Below, in pieces: positions 46,705 to 55,322 of a stretch of 64,000 nucleotides of DNA. A model generated the notes under the pieces. It searched no databases. It saw only the letters and a program-made list of their open reading frames with translations, and had not been told where the DNA came from. Each line of letters opens with the position of its first letter. The first letter of the stretch is position 1. The position numbers and the translations under genes were made by a program. The stretch comes from Luteibacter rhizovicinus DSM 16549 (lineage in GTDB: Bacteria; Pseudomonadota; Gammaproteobacteria; Xanthomonadales; Rhodanobacteraceae). The stretch spans positions 2,384,001 through 2,448,000 of the forward strand of contig NZ_CP017480.1 in NCBI RefSeq assembly GCF_001887595.1. The letters run 5' to 3'.

Positions 46705-46949
46705 TCACGACGATACGGTCAGCTGGACGGCGAGCCGTTGGCGTGGATGTGGCCGCCGAACCGGGCCGTCGCGGCAGTGGTTCGGGTACGTGCATCCCGG
46801 GTAGGAGAGCGCATTCCTCTCCGAAGCCCTGCCTCGCGCAGACCATCGCGACCAGCGTGCAAGCTCGACCTTTTGGCGATGGCGACGAGCCAGCCGTCGA
46901 AGCGGCGGTGCTTCGTCGGCTCGGCCCACACGAACCTCAGCGTTGGGAA
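46705..46949. other. Gene-free spacer between two MITE-like elements
   Basis: These 245 bp, with 46423-46560 on the left and 47094-47126 on the right, make up the rest of a 704-bp gap without a convincing gene. Open frames crossing it run through both elements and have no recognisable protein features. A small hairpin, GGAGAG-CGCATTC-CTCTCC, is the only local structure noticed. Confidence 0.55.
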
Positions 46950-47093
46950 GAGTCTTCGGTGTCCACCCTCGAGGCGAGTTCCGCACAAGTGGAGCGGCCG
47001 CAGGCCAAATAGGCACATGGGCCGCGTTAGCGGCCTTTCCGCTACGGAACGCGGAGGACCTGTCTGAGCAGCGAGGGTGGGCACCGAAGGCTC
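46950..47093. mobile_element. 144-bp MITE-like element, copy 2 (inverted)
   Basis: Exactly the same length as copy 1 and in opposite orientation. Its terminal repeats are GAGTCTTCGGTGTCCACCCT with CG at 46950-46971 and a partner at 47072-47093 that differs at two positions. About 14 differences from copy 1, clustered in the termini and one internal stretch. Confidence 0.8.
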
Positions 47094-47126
47094 TTTGCCT
47101 CATCCCTCCACGCAATCGGCCCCTAC

Positions 47127-48548
47127 CTACAAAACCGGGTCGAAGAGGCGGGCGACGTGTAGCGCCACGCGTTGCAGGTAGGTCAGGCGATCGTAGTCGT
47201 TCTGGTTCACCTCTTCGGACTGGGCGAAGTCGTGGACCAGCATGGCCTCGATCTGATCGGCGAAAGTCGTGTCCACGTTCAACGCCGAGATCTCGAAGTT
47301 CAGGCGGAAACTGCGGTTATCCATGTTCATGCTGCCGACCACGGCGGTATCGTCGTCGATCAGCATGACCTTCTGGTGGATGAAGCCGGGCTGGTAACGG
47401 AACATGCGGATGCCGGCCAGCGTGGCTTCGTGCGCATACAGCGTGGAGGCCATGAACACGGTGCGGTGGTCGGGGCGGCTGGGAATGAGGATGCGTACGT
47501 CCACACCGCGGAAGACGGCCAGGCGTAGTGCGCCGAACACGGCCTGGTCGGGCACGAAGTAGGGCGTGGTGATCCACACGCGCCTGGTCGCTGCATGGAT
47601 GGCCTGGGTGAAGAACAGCGAGCAGCTTTCCTGACGGTCCGCCGGGCCGGTGGCGACGATCATCGTGTTGGCGCGACCGCAGCGTTCCGGCGGTGGCGAC
47701 GACGGCGGTCGTTCGCCGGTGACCCAGTACCAGTCCTCCGCGAACACGCGTTGCAGGTCGGCGACAGCGGGCCCTTCGATTTCCATGTGGGTGTCGCGCC
47801 ACGGCGAGAGCGGCGGCTTCGCGCCGAGGTATTCGTCACCGGCATTGAGGCCGCCGACGAAACCGCGCACGCCGTCGACCACGAGGACCTTCCGGTGATT
47901 GCGGAAGTTCAGCTGGAGGCGGTTCCGCCAACGGCGCGTGGCGAAGGGATGTGCGTTCACGCCGCCGGAACGCAGCGCCTCGATGTAGCTCGCGGGAAGG
48001 TCGTGGCTGCCGATGCCGTCATACAGCAGGCAGACCTGGACACCGGCGGCGGCCCGGTCGAGCAGGGCATCACGCAGGCGTCGGCCGAGCACGTCGTCGT
48101 GGATGATGAAGAACTGGACCAGGACGTAGTGCTCGGCGCGCGCGATCGCGGCGAACATCGCCTTGAACGCGTCGTCGCCGTCGATGTGCAGCGCCAGTCC
48201 GTTGCCGCCGTGCATGGCTGTCTTGAGCATGCGGCCGATGGCCTCGTAGCGCTCGTCGTTCACCGGTGCGGTGACGGGCAGGATGCCTGGCCGGGCCGGG
48301 TGCTCGGCTTCCTCGTGGAGCATGAAGAAGCGCGCCTGTCGCTGGCGGTGCAGGTCCACGTAACCGCCGAAGTGGCTGGAGCCGAGGAAGAAGTAGGGGA
48401 TCAGGGTCACATAGGGCAGCAGGACGAGCCCGAGCACCCAGGCGAAGGCGCCCTGCGCGGTGCGCGTATGCATGACGGCGTGCATGGCGGCGAAGATTCC
48501 CGCCACGTGCAGGGTCAGCGCGGCAATCGCGATCATTGACCCGATCAT
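47127..48548 (-). CDS. Cardiolipin synthase (phospholipase D superfamily)
   Basis: 473 residues. Two N-terminal membrane helices (residues 1-55, including AFAWVLGLVLLPYVTLIPYF) precede a tandem PLD domain with two HKD motifs: H218/K220/D225 (NHRKVLVVDG) and H391/K393/D398 (FIHQKVMLIDDDTAVVGS). It condenses phosphatidylglycerol to cardiolipin at the inner membrane, in the ClsA/ClsB style. The N-terminal helices and length suit ClsA. Alternative starts MIGSM and MIAIA differ by four codons. Confidence 0.92.
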   Translation of the reverse strand: MIGSMIAIAALTLHVAGIFAAMHAVMHTRTAQGAFAWVLGLVLLPYVTLIPYFFLGSSHFGGYVDLHRQRQARFFMLHEEAEHPARPGILPVTAPVNDERYEAIGRMLKTAMHGGNGLALHIDGDDAFKAMFAAIARAEHYVLVQFFIIHDDVLGRRLRDALLDRAAAGVQVCLLYDGIGSHDLPASYIEALRSGGVNAHPFATRRWRNRLQLNFRNHRKVLVVDGVRGFVGGLNAGDEYLGAKPPLSPWRDTHMEIEGPAVADLQRVFAEDWYWVTGERPPSSPPPERCGRANTMIVATGPADRQESCSLFFTQAIHAATRRVWITTPYFVPDQAVFGALRLAVFRGVDVRILIPSRPDHRTVFMASTLYAHEATLAGIRMFRYQPGFIHQKVMLIDDDTAVVGSMNMDNRSFRLNFEISALNVDTTFADQIEAMLVHDFAQSEEVNQNDYDRLTYLQRVALHVARLFDPVL

Positions 48549-48664
48549 GGGCTACCCGCCTCGATCTTCAATCCTGCGGCAAGAGTCTTTGTCGCGTGCG
48601 GGTGTATGTGCATAAGGGCCTGGGGCGGACAATCCACGTTATCGCTTTCCAACGAGCCTAACCC

Positions 48665-49852
48665 ATGAACCCCTCTCCGTCCCGCCTGCCCTTGCTGGCA
48701 CTGGCTGTAGCCGCGTTTGCGATCGGTACCACCGAGTTCGTGATCATGGGCCTGCTGCCGGAAGTCGCCACCGACCTCAAGGTGAGCATCCCCTCCGCCG
48801 GCATGCTGGTTTCGGGCTATGCCCTGGGCGTGGCCCTCGGCGCACCCCTGCTCGCCGCACTCACGGCGAAGATGGAGCGCAAGCATGCACTCCTGCTGCT
48901 GATGGGCCTGTTCATCCTCGGCAACGCCTTGTGCGCCATCGCGCCGAACTACGACGTGCTGATGGTGGCACGCGTGGTCGCCGCCTTCTGTCACGGCTCG
49001 TTCTTCGGCATCGGTGCCGTGGTCGCCGCCCATCTCGTACCGGCCAACCAGCGCGCTCGTGCCATCGCCCTGATGTTTGCCGGCCTGACGCTGGCGAACG
49101 TCCTCGGCGTGCCGTTTGGAACCTTCCTTGGCCAGTGGGCCGGCTGGCGCTCCACGTTCTGGGCCGTTACCGCGCTGGGTGTGATCGCCGCGCTCGGTGT
49201 GGTCCGCTTCGTGCCGTCGCTGCCCGACCTCAAGGCACCGGACATGCGTCGCGAATTGCGCGTGCTACGCGAGCCGCAGGCGCTGATCGCCCTGGGCATG
49301 ACGGTGCTGGGCTTCGGTGGCGTGTTCACCGTGTTCACCTACATCGCGCCGATCCTGCAGGAGCAGTCGCATGTCAGCCCGCACTGGACCGGCGCGGTGC
49401 TGGTGCTGTTCGGCCTCGGTACGACCATCGGCAACATACTCGGTGGCCGCCTGGCCGACTGGAAGCTGATGCCTTCGCTGATGGGCATCCTCGTCGTCCT
49501 CACCGCCTCGCTGGTCGCCTTCGCCTGGACGATGCATTCGACCGTCGCCTCCGTGGTCACCGTGTTCCTGTGGGGCATTGCCGCGTTCGCCACGATCGCG
49601 CCGTTGCAGTCCCGCGTGGTGCATGTGGCTGGCGATGCGCCGAACCTGGCGTCGACGTTGAACATCGCCGCCTTCAACCTCGGTAATGCCGGTGGCGCGT
49701 GGCTGGGTGGCGCGGTCCTCGCCGCAGGGTATTCGATGCCGACGGTGAGCCTGACCGGCGCGGCCGTCACCGTGGCGGGCCTCCTTGCTACGATGGCCAG
49801 TGTTGCGCTCGAGCGTCGCCGTCCCATGACGGCGGTGGCTGAAGGCGCCTGA
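48665..49852 (+). CDS. MFS transporter, DHA1 (AraJ/SotB-like) family
   Basis: 395 residues, twelve membrane segments. LLALAVAAFAIGTTEFVIMG with LLPEVATDL is the diagnostic N-terminus of the AraJ/SotB/YdhP group of arabinose and drug exporters. CHGSFFGIGAVVAAHLVPAN is a conserved segment. The adjacent quinone-reductase-type gene begins 16 bp later, so both may form a stress or detoxification operon. Confidence 0.9.
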   Translation: MNPSPSRLPLLALAVAAFAIGTTEFVIMGLLPEVATDLKVSIPSAGMLVSGYALGVALGAPLLAALTAKMERKHALLLLMGLFILGNALCAIAPNYDVLMVARVVAAFCHGSFFGIGAVVAAHLVPANQRARAIALMFAGLTLANVLGVPFGTFLGQWAGWRSTFWAVTALGVIAALGVVRFVPSLPDLKAPDMRRELRVLREPQALIALGMTVLGFGGVFTVFTYIAPILQEQSHVSPHWTGAVLVLFGLGTTIGNILGGRLADWKLMPSLMGILVVLTASLVAFAWTMHSTVASVVTVFLWGIAAFATIAPLQSRVVHVAGDAPNLASTLNIAAFNLGNAGGAWLGGAVLAAGYSMPTVSLTGAAVTVAGLLATMASVALERRRPMTAVAEGA

Positions 49853-49868
49853 CTTCCTGGAGAACCGC

Positions 49869-50885
49869 ATGAAAGCCGTTGCCTATCGCACCCCGCTTGC
49901 CGTGAACGATCCACAGAGCCTGCTCGACGTCGAACTGCCCACGCCCGAGGCGCAAGGGCGCGACCTGCTGGTGAAGGTCGAAGCCATTTCGGTGAATCCG
50001 GTGGACACCAAGATTCGCCGCAACACCGATCCGGAAGGTGCCGCCAAGGTGCTCGGCTGGGACGTTGCGGGCACGGTGGTCGCCGTCGGCCCCGAGGTGC
50101 GGCGTTTCAAGCCCGGCGATGCGGTGTGGTACGCGGGCGCACTCGACCGCCCGGGTGCCAACAGCGAGTTCCATGTCGTCGACGAGCGCCTCGTCGGGCG
50201 CAAGCCGTCCACGCTGAGCATGGCCGAAGCCGCGGCGCTGCCGCTGACGACGGTGACCGCGTGGGAGCTGATGTTCGAACGCATGGGCATTCCCCATGGC
50301 ACGCAGGGCCGTCCGGCCACCTTGCTGGTGATCGGTGCCGCCGGTGGCGTCGGTTCGATTGCCGTGCAGCTGGCGCGCCGGCTCACGGGCCTCACCGTGA
50401 TTGGCAGCGCATCGCGTCCGGAAACGCGTGCGTGGGTCGAGGCCATGGGCGCGCATCACGTGGTCGACCACACGAAGCCCCTGGTCGACGAAGTGCGCGC
50501 GGTGGCACCGGACGGTGTCGACTACGTGCTCAGCCTGACACGCACCGAAGACCATTACCCTGCGCTGGTCGAGCTGCTGAAACCGCACGGCAAGCTTGGC
50601 CTGATCGACGATCCCGCCGAGCCGATCGATATCCGCCTGATGAAGCGGAAGAGCCTGTCGCTGCACTGGGAGCTCATGTACACGCGCTCCTTGTTCCACA
50701 CCGACGACATGGCCGAGCAGGGCCGCATCCTCGACGAGGCGGCGAACCTGGTGGATGCGGGGGTGGTGAGGACCACGATGCGCGAGAACGTGGGCGCGAT
50801 CAATGCGGCCAACCTGCGCAAGGCGCATGGCATGCTCGAGAGTGGCCGGACGATCGGCAAGGTGGTTCTCGAAGGCTTTGCCTGA
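49869..50885 (+). CDS. Zinc-independent quinone-oxidoreductase-like MDR dehydrogenase
   Basis: 338 residues, medium-chain dehydrogenase fold. VEAISVNPVDTKIRRN and GWDVAGTVVAVGPEV are in the catalytic domain; the cofactor motif is LLVIGAAGGVGSIAVQLARR. It matches the 'zinc-binding alcohol dehydrogenase family' annotated ZADH/YogA type, in which the zinc ligands are missing. NADPH-dependent reduction of quinones or enones is likely. CTGGAG precedes the ATG; it is 16 bp after the MFS gene. Confidence 0.9.
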   Translation: MKAVAYRTPLAVNDPQSLLDVELPTPEAQGRDLLVKVEAISVNPVDTKIRRNTDPEGAAKVLGWDVAGTVVAVGPEVRRFKPGDAVWYAGALDRPGANSEFHVVDERLVGRKPSTLSMAEAAALPLTTVTAWELMFERMGIPHGTQGRPATLLVIGAAGGVGSIAVQLARRLTGLTVIGSASRPETRAWVEAMGAHHVVDHTKPLVDEVRAVAPDGVDYVLSLTRTEDHYPALVELLKPHGKLGLIDDPAEPIDIRLMKRKSLSLHWELMYTRSLFHTDDMAEQGRILDEAANLVDAGVVRTTMRENVGAINAANLRKAHGMLESGRTIGKVVLEGFA

Positions 50886-50909
50886 GAAACCACCCGCCGG
50901 TGGCGCCGA

Positions 50910-52304
50910 CTAGCGCGAGTGCGCTCGTTCGGCGCTTTCGGCCATGAGCATGTTCGCCACGCTCTGGGCCTGCTTGCGAATTTCCGGGATGGCCGTGGAC
51001 TCCCACAGTGCACCGCGAAGCAGGCTGCCGATCGCAAAAAGATTCGAGCGGGCGCGTCCATTGCCGTCGAGCAGATGGCCGTCGGGCAGGGCGGCGAAGC
51101 CCAGGCCCAGCGGATCCGGCTTGACGAGGCCGTCGATCACCAGCTGACGCACGAGGCGATGCTCCGTGCGCAGCGTGTCGGTATTGAGGCCGACTGTCTG
51201 GATCACGACATCGTAGGATTCGACGGCTTCGCCGCCGCCCGCGAGCCCGCGCCTGACGTCGAGCGCTCCCTCGTGAGAAAGCGACACGCCCCGCATGCGT
51301 CCACGCCCACGGGCGAGGCGTCCGGCGCGTTCGAGGGCGGCAATCGAGGCGGCGACCTGCGGCGGCATGCGATGACGCGCGCGTTCCCACGCCCAGCGGG
51401 CATGACGCAGGAAGCGCGCACGCTCGGCAACGGGGAGATCGGCCCAGAGCGACTGCGTATGCGGACGCAGGCCATCGACCAGCGTGCGCCAGTCTTCCGC
51501 CTGCGACGCGGCGTCGCGCAAGGCGCGCATCCACACGCGCACGTTGGGATCGTCGCGCATCGACTCGACCAGGTCGGCGTCATCGCCACCCGGCGCCGAG
51601 GCGGAAGCCAGGTGCGGCTCCGGCAGTTTGCCGTGACGGGACAGGGCGGTGAAGGTCGCGTTCGGCCAGCGCGCCGACAGTTCGAGTACCACGTCGACGG
51701 CGGTGAGGCCCAGGCCGATGACCAGCACCCGCAGGGGGCGCTCGTCGACTGGCGCGGAAACCAGATAGGGCCACGGATCGGTGACATAGCGGCCACTGGC
51801 GATGGCAGCATCTTCCACGCCGGGCAGCGGTCGCGGAGGCAAGGAACCGATGGCCAGCACGGCAGCTTCCGCGTGCGCGACTTCGTCGCCGTAGCCGATG
51901 GTGACACCTTCACTCGAAGGCACCAGCGACTCGGCCATGAAAGGAATGACATTCACGTCGTGACCGAACGAACCGGCGTTCTTGACGGCCTGCTCGACGC
52001 GGGACTGCAGGAAATCGCCATACAGGCGACGAGGCAGGAAGTCCGAACCTTTCACGGCCGGATTCAACGCTTGCGCGTATTCGAGGAACCCACCGGGTTT
52101 GCTGACGAACATGCCCATGGATGCGGCGCGTACGTTGAGCAGGTGGCGCTCCGATGGCGTGCCGTAGGCAACACCACGCCCGGCGCTCACGGCGCCGGCA
52201 TACCAGTTCAGGTGCAACGGCCGGGGCGTACGACGCTCCAGCAATTCGCTCACCAGCGTCGCCGCTGCTGCGCCACCGCCGATGATGGCGACTTTATGAA
52301 ACAT
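50910..52304 (-). CDS. FAD/NAD(P)-binding oxidoreductase (NAD_binding_9)
   Basis: 464 residues. The N-terminal dinucleotide motif VAIIGGGAAAATLVSELLER and GRGVAYGTPSERHLLNVRAA, with a second Rossmann motif VLVIGLGLTAVDVVLELSAR, fit the HcbA/'FAD-NAD(P)-binding protein' family. Such proteins often sit beside cysteine dioxygenase genes, as here (46 bp downstream of one). The reaction is unknown. Confidence 0.87.
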   Translation of the reverse strand: MFHKVAIIGGGAAAATLVSELLERRTPRPLHLNWYAGAVSAGRGVAYGTPSERHLLNVRAASMGMFVSKPGGFLEYAQALNPAVKGSDFLPRRLYGDFLQSRVEQAVKNAGSFGHDVNVIPFMAESLVPSSEGVTIGYGDEVAHAEAAVLAIGSLPPRPLPGVEDAAIASGRYVTDPWPYLVSAPVDERPLRVLVIGLGLTAVDVVLELSARWPNATFTALSRHGKLPEPHLASASAPGGDDADLVESMRDDPNVRVWMRALRDAASQAEDWRTLVDGLRPHTQSLWADLPVAERARFLRHARWAWERARHRMPPQVAASIAALERAGRLARGRGRMRGVSLSHEGALDVRRGLAGGGEAVESYDVVIQTVGLNTDTLRTEHRLVRQLVIDGLVKPDPLGLGFAALPDGHLLDGNGRARSNLFAIGSLLRGALWESTAIPEIRKQAQSVANMLMAESAERAHSR

Positions 52305-52350
52305 GCTTTGGTCCTTCGCCCTTGCGTTGGGGTGGAGGGCCGTTAGACCG

Positions 52351-52929
52351 TCAGGCCGTCAGGCGTCCCGCAATAATCGATTGCCTCGGTCGTGCGATCC
52401 AGTGTCCCGAAGGACCGGGCTGCTCATACGCGAGGTACTGTGCCAGATCGCCACCGTACACGTGAAGCGTGAGCGCGGTGTCATGGCGCGACAAATTGCG
52501 GCAGCGGTGGGCGTGCGCTTCCGCGGCTTCGAACCATGTCGCGTCGCCGGGGCCGAGCCAGGTGCGGCCGGTGCTGCGCAGCGAATGGTCGGTGTCGTCT
52601 TTGTCGAAGGATTCGACTTCCAGTGCACCGGCGATCATGGCTTCGAGGCCCCATAGACCGCCGTGGTCATGCACCGGTGTGGCATAGCCCGGCGGCCAGG
52701 CCATGACGAGGATGCTCACGCCCGGGCGAGCCCGTTCGGCGACCATCCAGCGTTCGAAGCCGCGACGACGCTCGCGCAACGGCCCCAGTGCCTCGATGAC
52801 ATCCGCGTGGCGGCCATGCAGCACACGGCCGATCTCACGCCCCATGGAGGCGAGGTCGGGCTGTGCCACGTCCGAATGATCGAGCGCGATGTCCCGCAAG
52901 GTCTTGATGATGGAAGAACGCTTACCCAT
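52351..52929 (-). CDS. Cysteine-dioxygenase-like cupin protein
   Basis: 192 residues. VHDHGGLWGLEAMIAGALEV carries the first cupin metal motif (HxH), and GDATWFEAAEAHAHRCRNLS the distal His; a final motif is ALTLHVYGGDL. This matches the cysteine dioxygenase type I family, which oxidises thiols such as cysteine or 3-mercaptopropionate. It is upstream of the FAD/NAD(P) gene, presumably in one transcript. The ATG at 52929 is preferred over 52974. Confidence 0.85.
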   Translation of the reverse strand: MGKRSSIIKTLRDIALDHSDVAQPDLASMGREIGRVLHGRHADVIEALGPLRERRRGFERWMVAERARPGVSILVMAWPPGYATPVHDHGGLWGLEAMIAGALEVESFDKDDTDHSLRSTGRTWLGPGDATWFEAAEAHAHRCRNLSRHDTALTLHVYGGDLAQYLAYEQPGPSGHWIARPRQSIIAGRLTA

Positions 52930-53095
52930 GGCCCGAGGCCGTCCACATAAATCGACTGGCGGGAAGTGGAGCATGGGGCCCGTTAAAGCCTCGTAACCCG
53001 GGACCTTCGCAACGGCTTTAAACTCTTAGGGCGCAGGCTGCATCGAACTGTCGGAACCGCCCCCTGGCGGCTGTCGTCCCACGGAGAGCAAAGCC

Positions 53096-53389
53096 ATGAT
53101 CGTCCTCACCTCGCTCGTCGTCCTTGCCGTTGGTTTCTGGCTGGTCTTCGCGCTTATCGGCGCCGTGCTGAAGCTGGTGTTCGGCATCATCGGCGGTGTT
53201 TTCAGCCTCGTCGGCAGCATCCTCGGCGCCGTGATCGGCGGTGTGGTGATGCTGGTGGTCGCCCCTGTCGTCGCCCTGGCCCTGTTGCCGGTGCTGCTAC
53301 CGGTGGCCTTCCTCGCGCTCATCGTCTGGGCCATCGCGCGTTCGTCGCGCCGCCCGGACGTGGTCGTGATGCCCGCCAGTCATCGCTGA
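53096..53389 (+). CDS. Small hydrophobic membrane protein
   Basis: 97 residues, nearly all hydrophobic. MIVLTSLVVLAVGFWLVFAL, VFGIIGGVFSLVGSILGAVI and VVALALLPVLLPVAFLALIV form three or four helices, with a short basic tail (RSSRRPD). Glycine spacing resembles phage-shock and DUF-type small membrane proteins, but no family is assigned. GGAGAG lies 8 nt before the ATG. Confidence 0.75.
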   Translation: MIVLTSLVVLAVGFWLVFALIGAVLKLVFGIIGGVFSLVGSILGAVIGGVVMLVVAPVVALALLPVLLPVAFLALIVWAIARSSRRPDVVVMPASHR

Positions 53390-53394
53390 CCGGA

Positions 53395-53418
53395 ACGCCC
53401 CGGCCCTTGCCGGGGCGT
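53395..53418. terminator. GC-rich hairpin between convergent genes
   Basis: ACGCCCCGGC-CCTT-GCCGGGGCGT is a perfect 10-bp stem with a 4-nt loop, 6 nt after the membrane-protein stop and 25 bp before the TonB-like stop. It lacks a U-run, so termination is probable but not certain. Confidence 0.6.
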
Positions 53419-53442
53419 CCGTCGCACGGTCTCAGATACGCC

Positions 53443-54102
53443 TCAGATACTTCTCAGATCGAAGTTCACCGGGATACGTGCCCAGGCCTGTACCGCGTGC
53501 CCGTTGGACTGCGCCGGCTGGAAACGCCACCTTGCGAGCACCTGGTCGCGCGCTGCCCGGTCGAGTAGCTCATGACCGCTGCTGGACTCGATGACCACAT
53601 CCAGGGGCTTGCCGGTCTCGTCCACCAGGACACGTAAGGTCACCGTGCCCTGCATGTGGCCGCGAATCGCCTGAGCCGGATACTTCGGCGCAGGCGCGGC
53701 CACGTAGGCGAGCGTGGCCTCGACGGGTCCGGCCTGTTCGGTCGGTGGCGATAAGGTGACCGGAGCGGGTGGAACCATCGGCGCCGTACCCTCGTCGGTC
53801 GCCATGGGTGGCGTCACCACCGGTGGGGCTTCGACGTGCTTCTGCAACGTGGTCGTCGGTGGTGCCTTGGTCGGAATCCGTTGAAGCTCGATCGGCGGTG
53901 GCGGCTTCACGGGAGGGGGTGGTTCGACGAACTGGAGCACGAACGGCTGGGTGGATCGAGGCGCATCCACCATGTGGGCGACCATGGGGCGCATCACGGC
54001 GATGAGCGCGGCGGCGTTCAAGGCGATGGCCGCACTCATGGCGACGATGCGAACGGTATCCGGGTGAACCCCGGCCAGGGACTGCGGACGAGCGAACGAC
54101 AT
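53443..54102 (-). CDS. TonB-like energy transducer
   Basis: 219 residues. The N-terminal helix (residues ~19-37, IVAMSAAIALNAAALIAVM) anchors the protein; residues ~60-125 are Pro-rich (EPPPPVKPPPPIELQ). The TonB_C domain starts near residue 139 (PKYPAQAIRGHMQGTVTLRV) and ends with FDLRSI. No ExbB/ExbD lies nearby. It could energise TonB-dependent receptors such as the one at the end of the window. Its stop region lies in 11-bp tandem repeats. Confidence 0.88.
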   Translation of the reverse strand: MSFARPQSLAGVHPDTVRIVAMSAAIALNAAALIAVMRPMVAHMVDAPRSTQPFVLQFVEPPPPVKPPPPIELQRIPTKAPPTTTLQKHVEAPPVVTPPMATDEGTAPMVPPAPVTLSPPTEQAGPVEATLAYVAAPAPKYPAQAIRGHMQGTVTLRVLVDETGKPLDVVIESSSGHELLDRAARDQVLARWRFQPAQSNGHAVQAWARIPVNFDLRSI

Positions 54103-54292
54103 GAGCCACCTCCTGCAACGTGGGGGAAGGTGATGCGCGGTCGGGAACACGGCCGATGGGGATCGGCGGGGATCGTGTTCAGGTCCGGTTGCAGAGTAGG
54201 CAGGGTTCGCAGGAAGTTGCAAGCCGGCCGTTTAGATGGCTATTGGGTTACCGCTGACGGATATGGGCAAGCAGCACGGATATGGCAAGCAC

Positions 54293-54355
54293 CCATCGCC
54301 GAGGAATCGTCTCCTACAACGAGCGGCTCTTGTGGGAGCCGATTCATCGGCGAAA
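54293..54355. repeat. REP-like arms, tail-to-tail
   Basis: A decayed inverted arm (ATCGCCGAGGAATCGTCTCC, with TACA head) and an intact forward GAT/ATC arm, in the 264-bp gap between the TonB-like and universal stress genes. Nothing else recognisable is in that gap. Confidence 0.75.
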
Positions 54356-54366
54356 GCCAGCTCGCC

Positions 54367-55194
54367 TCAGTGCGCCACCAACATAGGCACATCCGACTGC
54401 ATGAAGAGAAAGCGCGTCGTTCCCCCAAGCACCATCTCCGACAACCGCGAACGCCCCCAGGCGCCCATGACGATCAGGTCCGCCTTCTCCTGATGAGCCA
54501 GCTCGAGCAAGGCCGGCCCCGGTGACGGCTGAGCGGCCGCATCCAGTCGCCTCACGTCGGCCTTCACCCCATGGGTGTCCAGCCAGCCGCAAATATCGGT
54601 GTCGGGCAGGGCGCAGGTGTCGAGGTCTTCATCGCGGCTGCCGTCGATGACGGTAACGCGCGCCGCTTTGCGCAACAGCGGCAGGGAGGAGCGGACCGCC
54701 AGCGCGGATTCGCGGCTGCCGCTCCAGGCGACCAGCACATGTTCGCCCAGGGTCTCCACCGGCGCCGCCTCGGGCACCACGAGCACGCCACGGCTGGCGC
54801 CGAACACGGTGCGCGACACGACGCCGAAGCCGACCGGTGCATCGCCACGCATGGTGGAGGAGCGTTCCATCACGAGCATGTCGTATCCGGCCGAGGCATG
54901 GCAGAGGAGGGTGACGGTGTCGCCGTTGCCCACCCGCCAGTTGCCCTTGAGACCCCGCGATTCGAGCAGCTGCGACCAGTCCGCGCCGACCGCCTTGGCG
55001 TCCGTGGAACGTTGGCGGACGGCGTCCAGCTGCATCGGGACCGCTTCGGGCACGGTGAATGCGGCGGCGGGCAGGTCGACGACGTGCATACCGTCCAGCC
55101 TTGCGTCGATACGCGCGGCGATGGCCAGGGCGGCACGAAGGCCCGCGCCCTGCGGGGGAAGACGACCGATGTGCACGAGCAGTTCGAGTGTCAT
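54367..55194 (-). CDS. Universal stress protein (tandem UspA domains)
   Basis: 275 residues. The first domain is degenerate (MTLELLVHIGRLPPQGAGLR, AIAARIDARLDGMHVVDLPA). The second keeps the ATP-binding loop GAWGRSRLSEMVLGGTTRFL, with DLIVM before it, as in TspO-linked or YdaA-like Usps. Expression is normally stress- or growth-arrest-dependent. The ATG at 55194 precedes the first beta-strand as expected. Confidence 0.9.
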   Translation of the reverse strand: MTLELLVHIGRLPPQGAGLRAALAIAARIDARLDGMHVVDLPAAAFTVPEAVPMQLDAVRQRSTDAKAVGADWSQLLESRGLKGNWRVGNGDTVTLLCHASAGYDMLVMERSSTMRGDAPVGFGVVSRTVFGASRGVLVVPEAAPVETLGEHVLVAWSGSRESALAVRSSLPLLRKAARVTVIDGSRDEDLDTCALPDTDICGWLDTHGVKADVRRLDAAAQPSPGPALLELAHQEKADLIVMGAWGRSRLSEMVLGGTTRFLFMQSDVPMLVAH

Positions 55195-55322
55195 GGCCCA
55201 TGGAACAACGCGGGGTGCGTGCAGGTCAATGACCGCGACCGCGTGGCGGCCCAATTGCGAGTGTTTCGCAACAACGGGTGGCATCGGTTACCCTCGGTTC
55301 TTTGCGTCGTCCGGAAATGCCC

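Noticed and set aside
46545..47012. Open frames crossing the MITE-like elements
   Set aside because: They pass through both inverted elements, have no ribosome site or protein signature, and partly repeat each other because the elements are inverted copies.
46561..47093. Insertion sequence with its own transposase
   Set aside because: Neither element nor the spacer encodes a recognisable transposase; they can only be non-autonomous.
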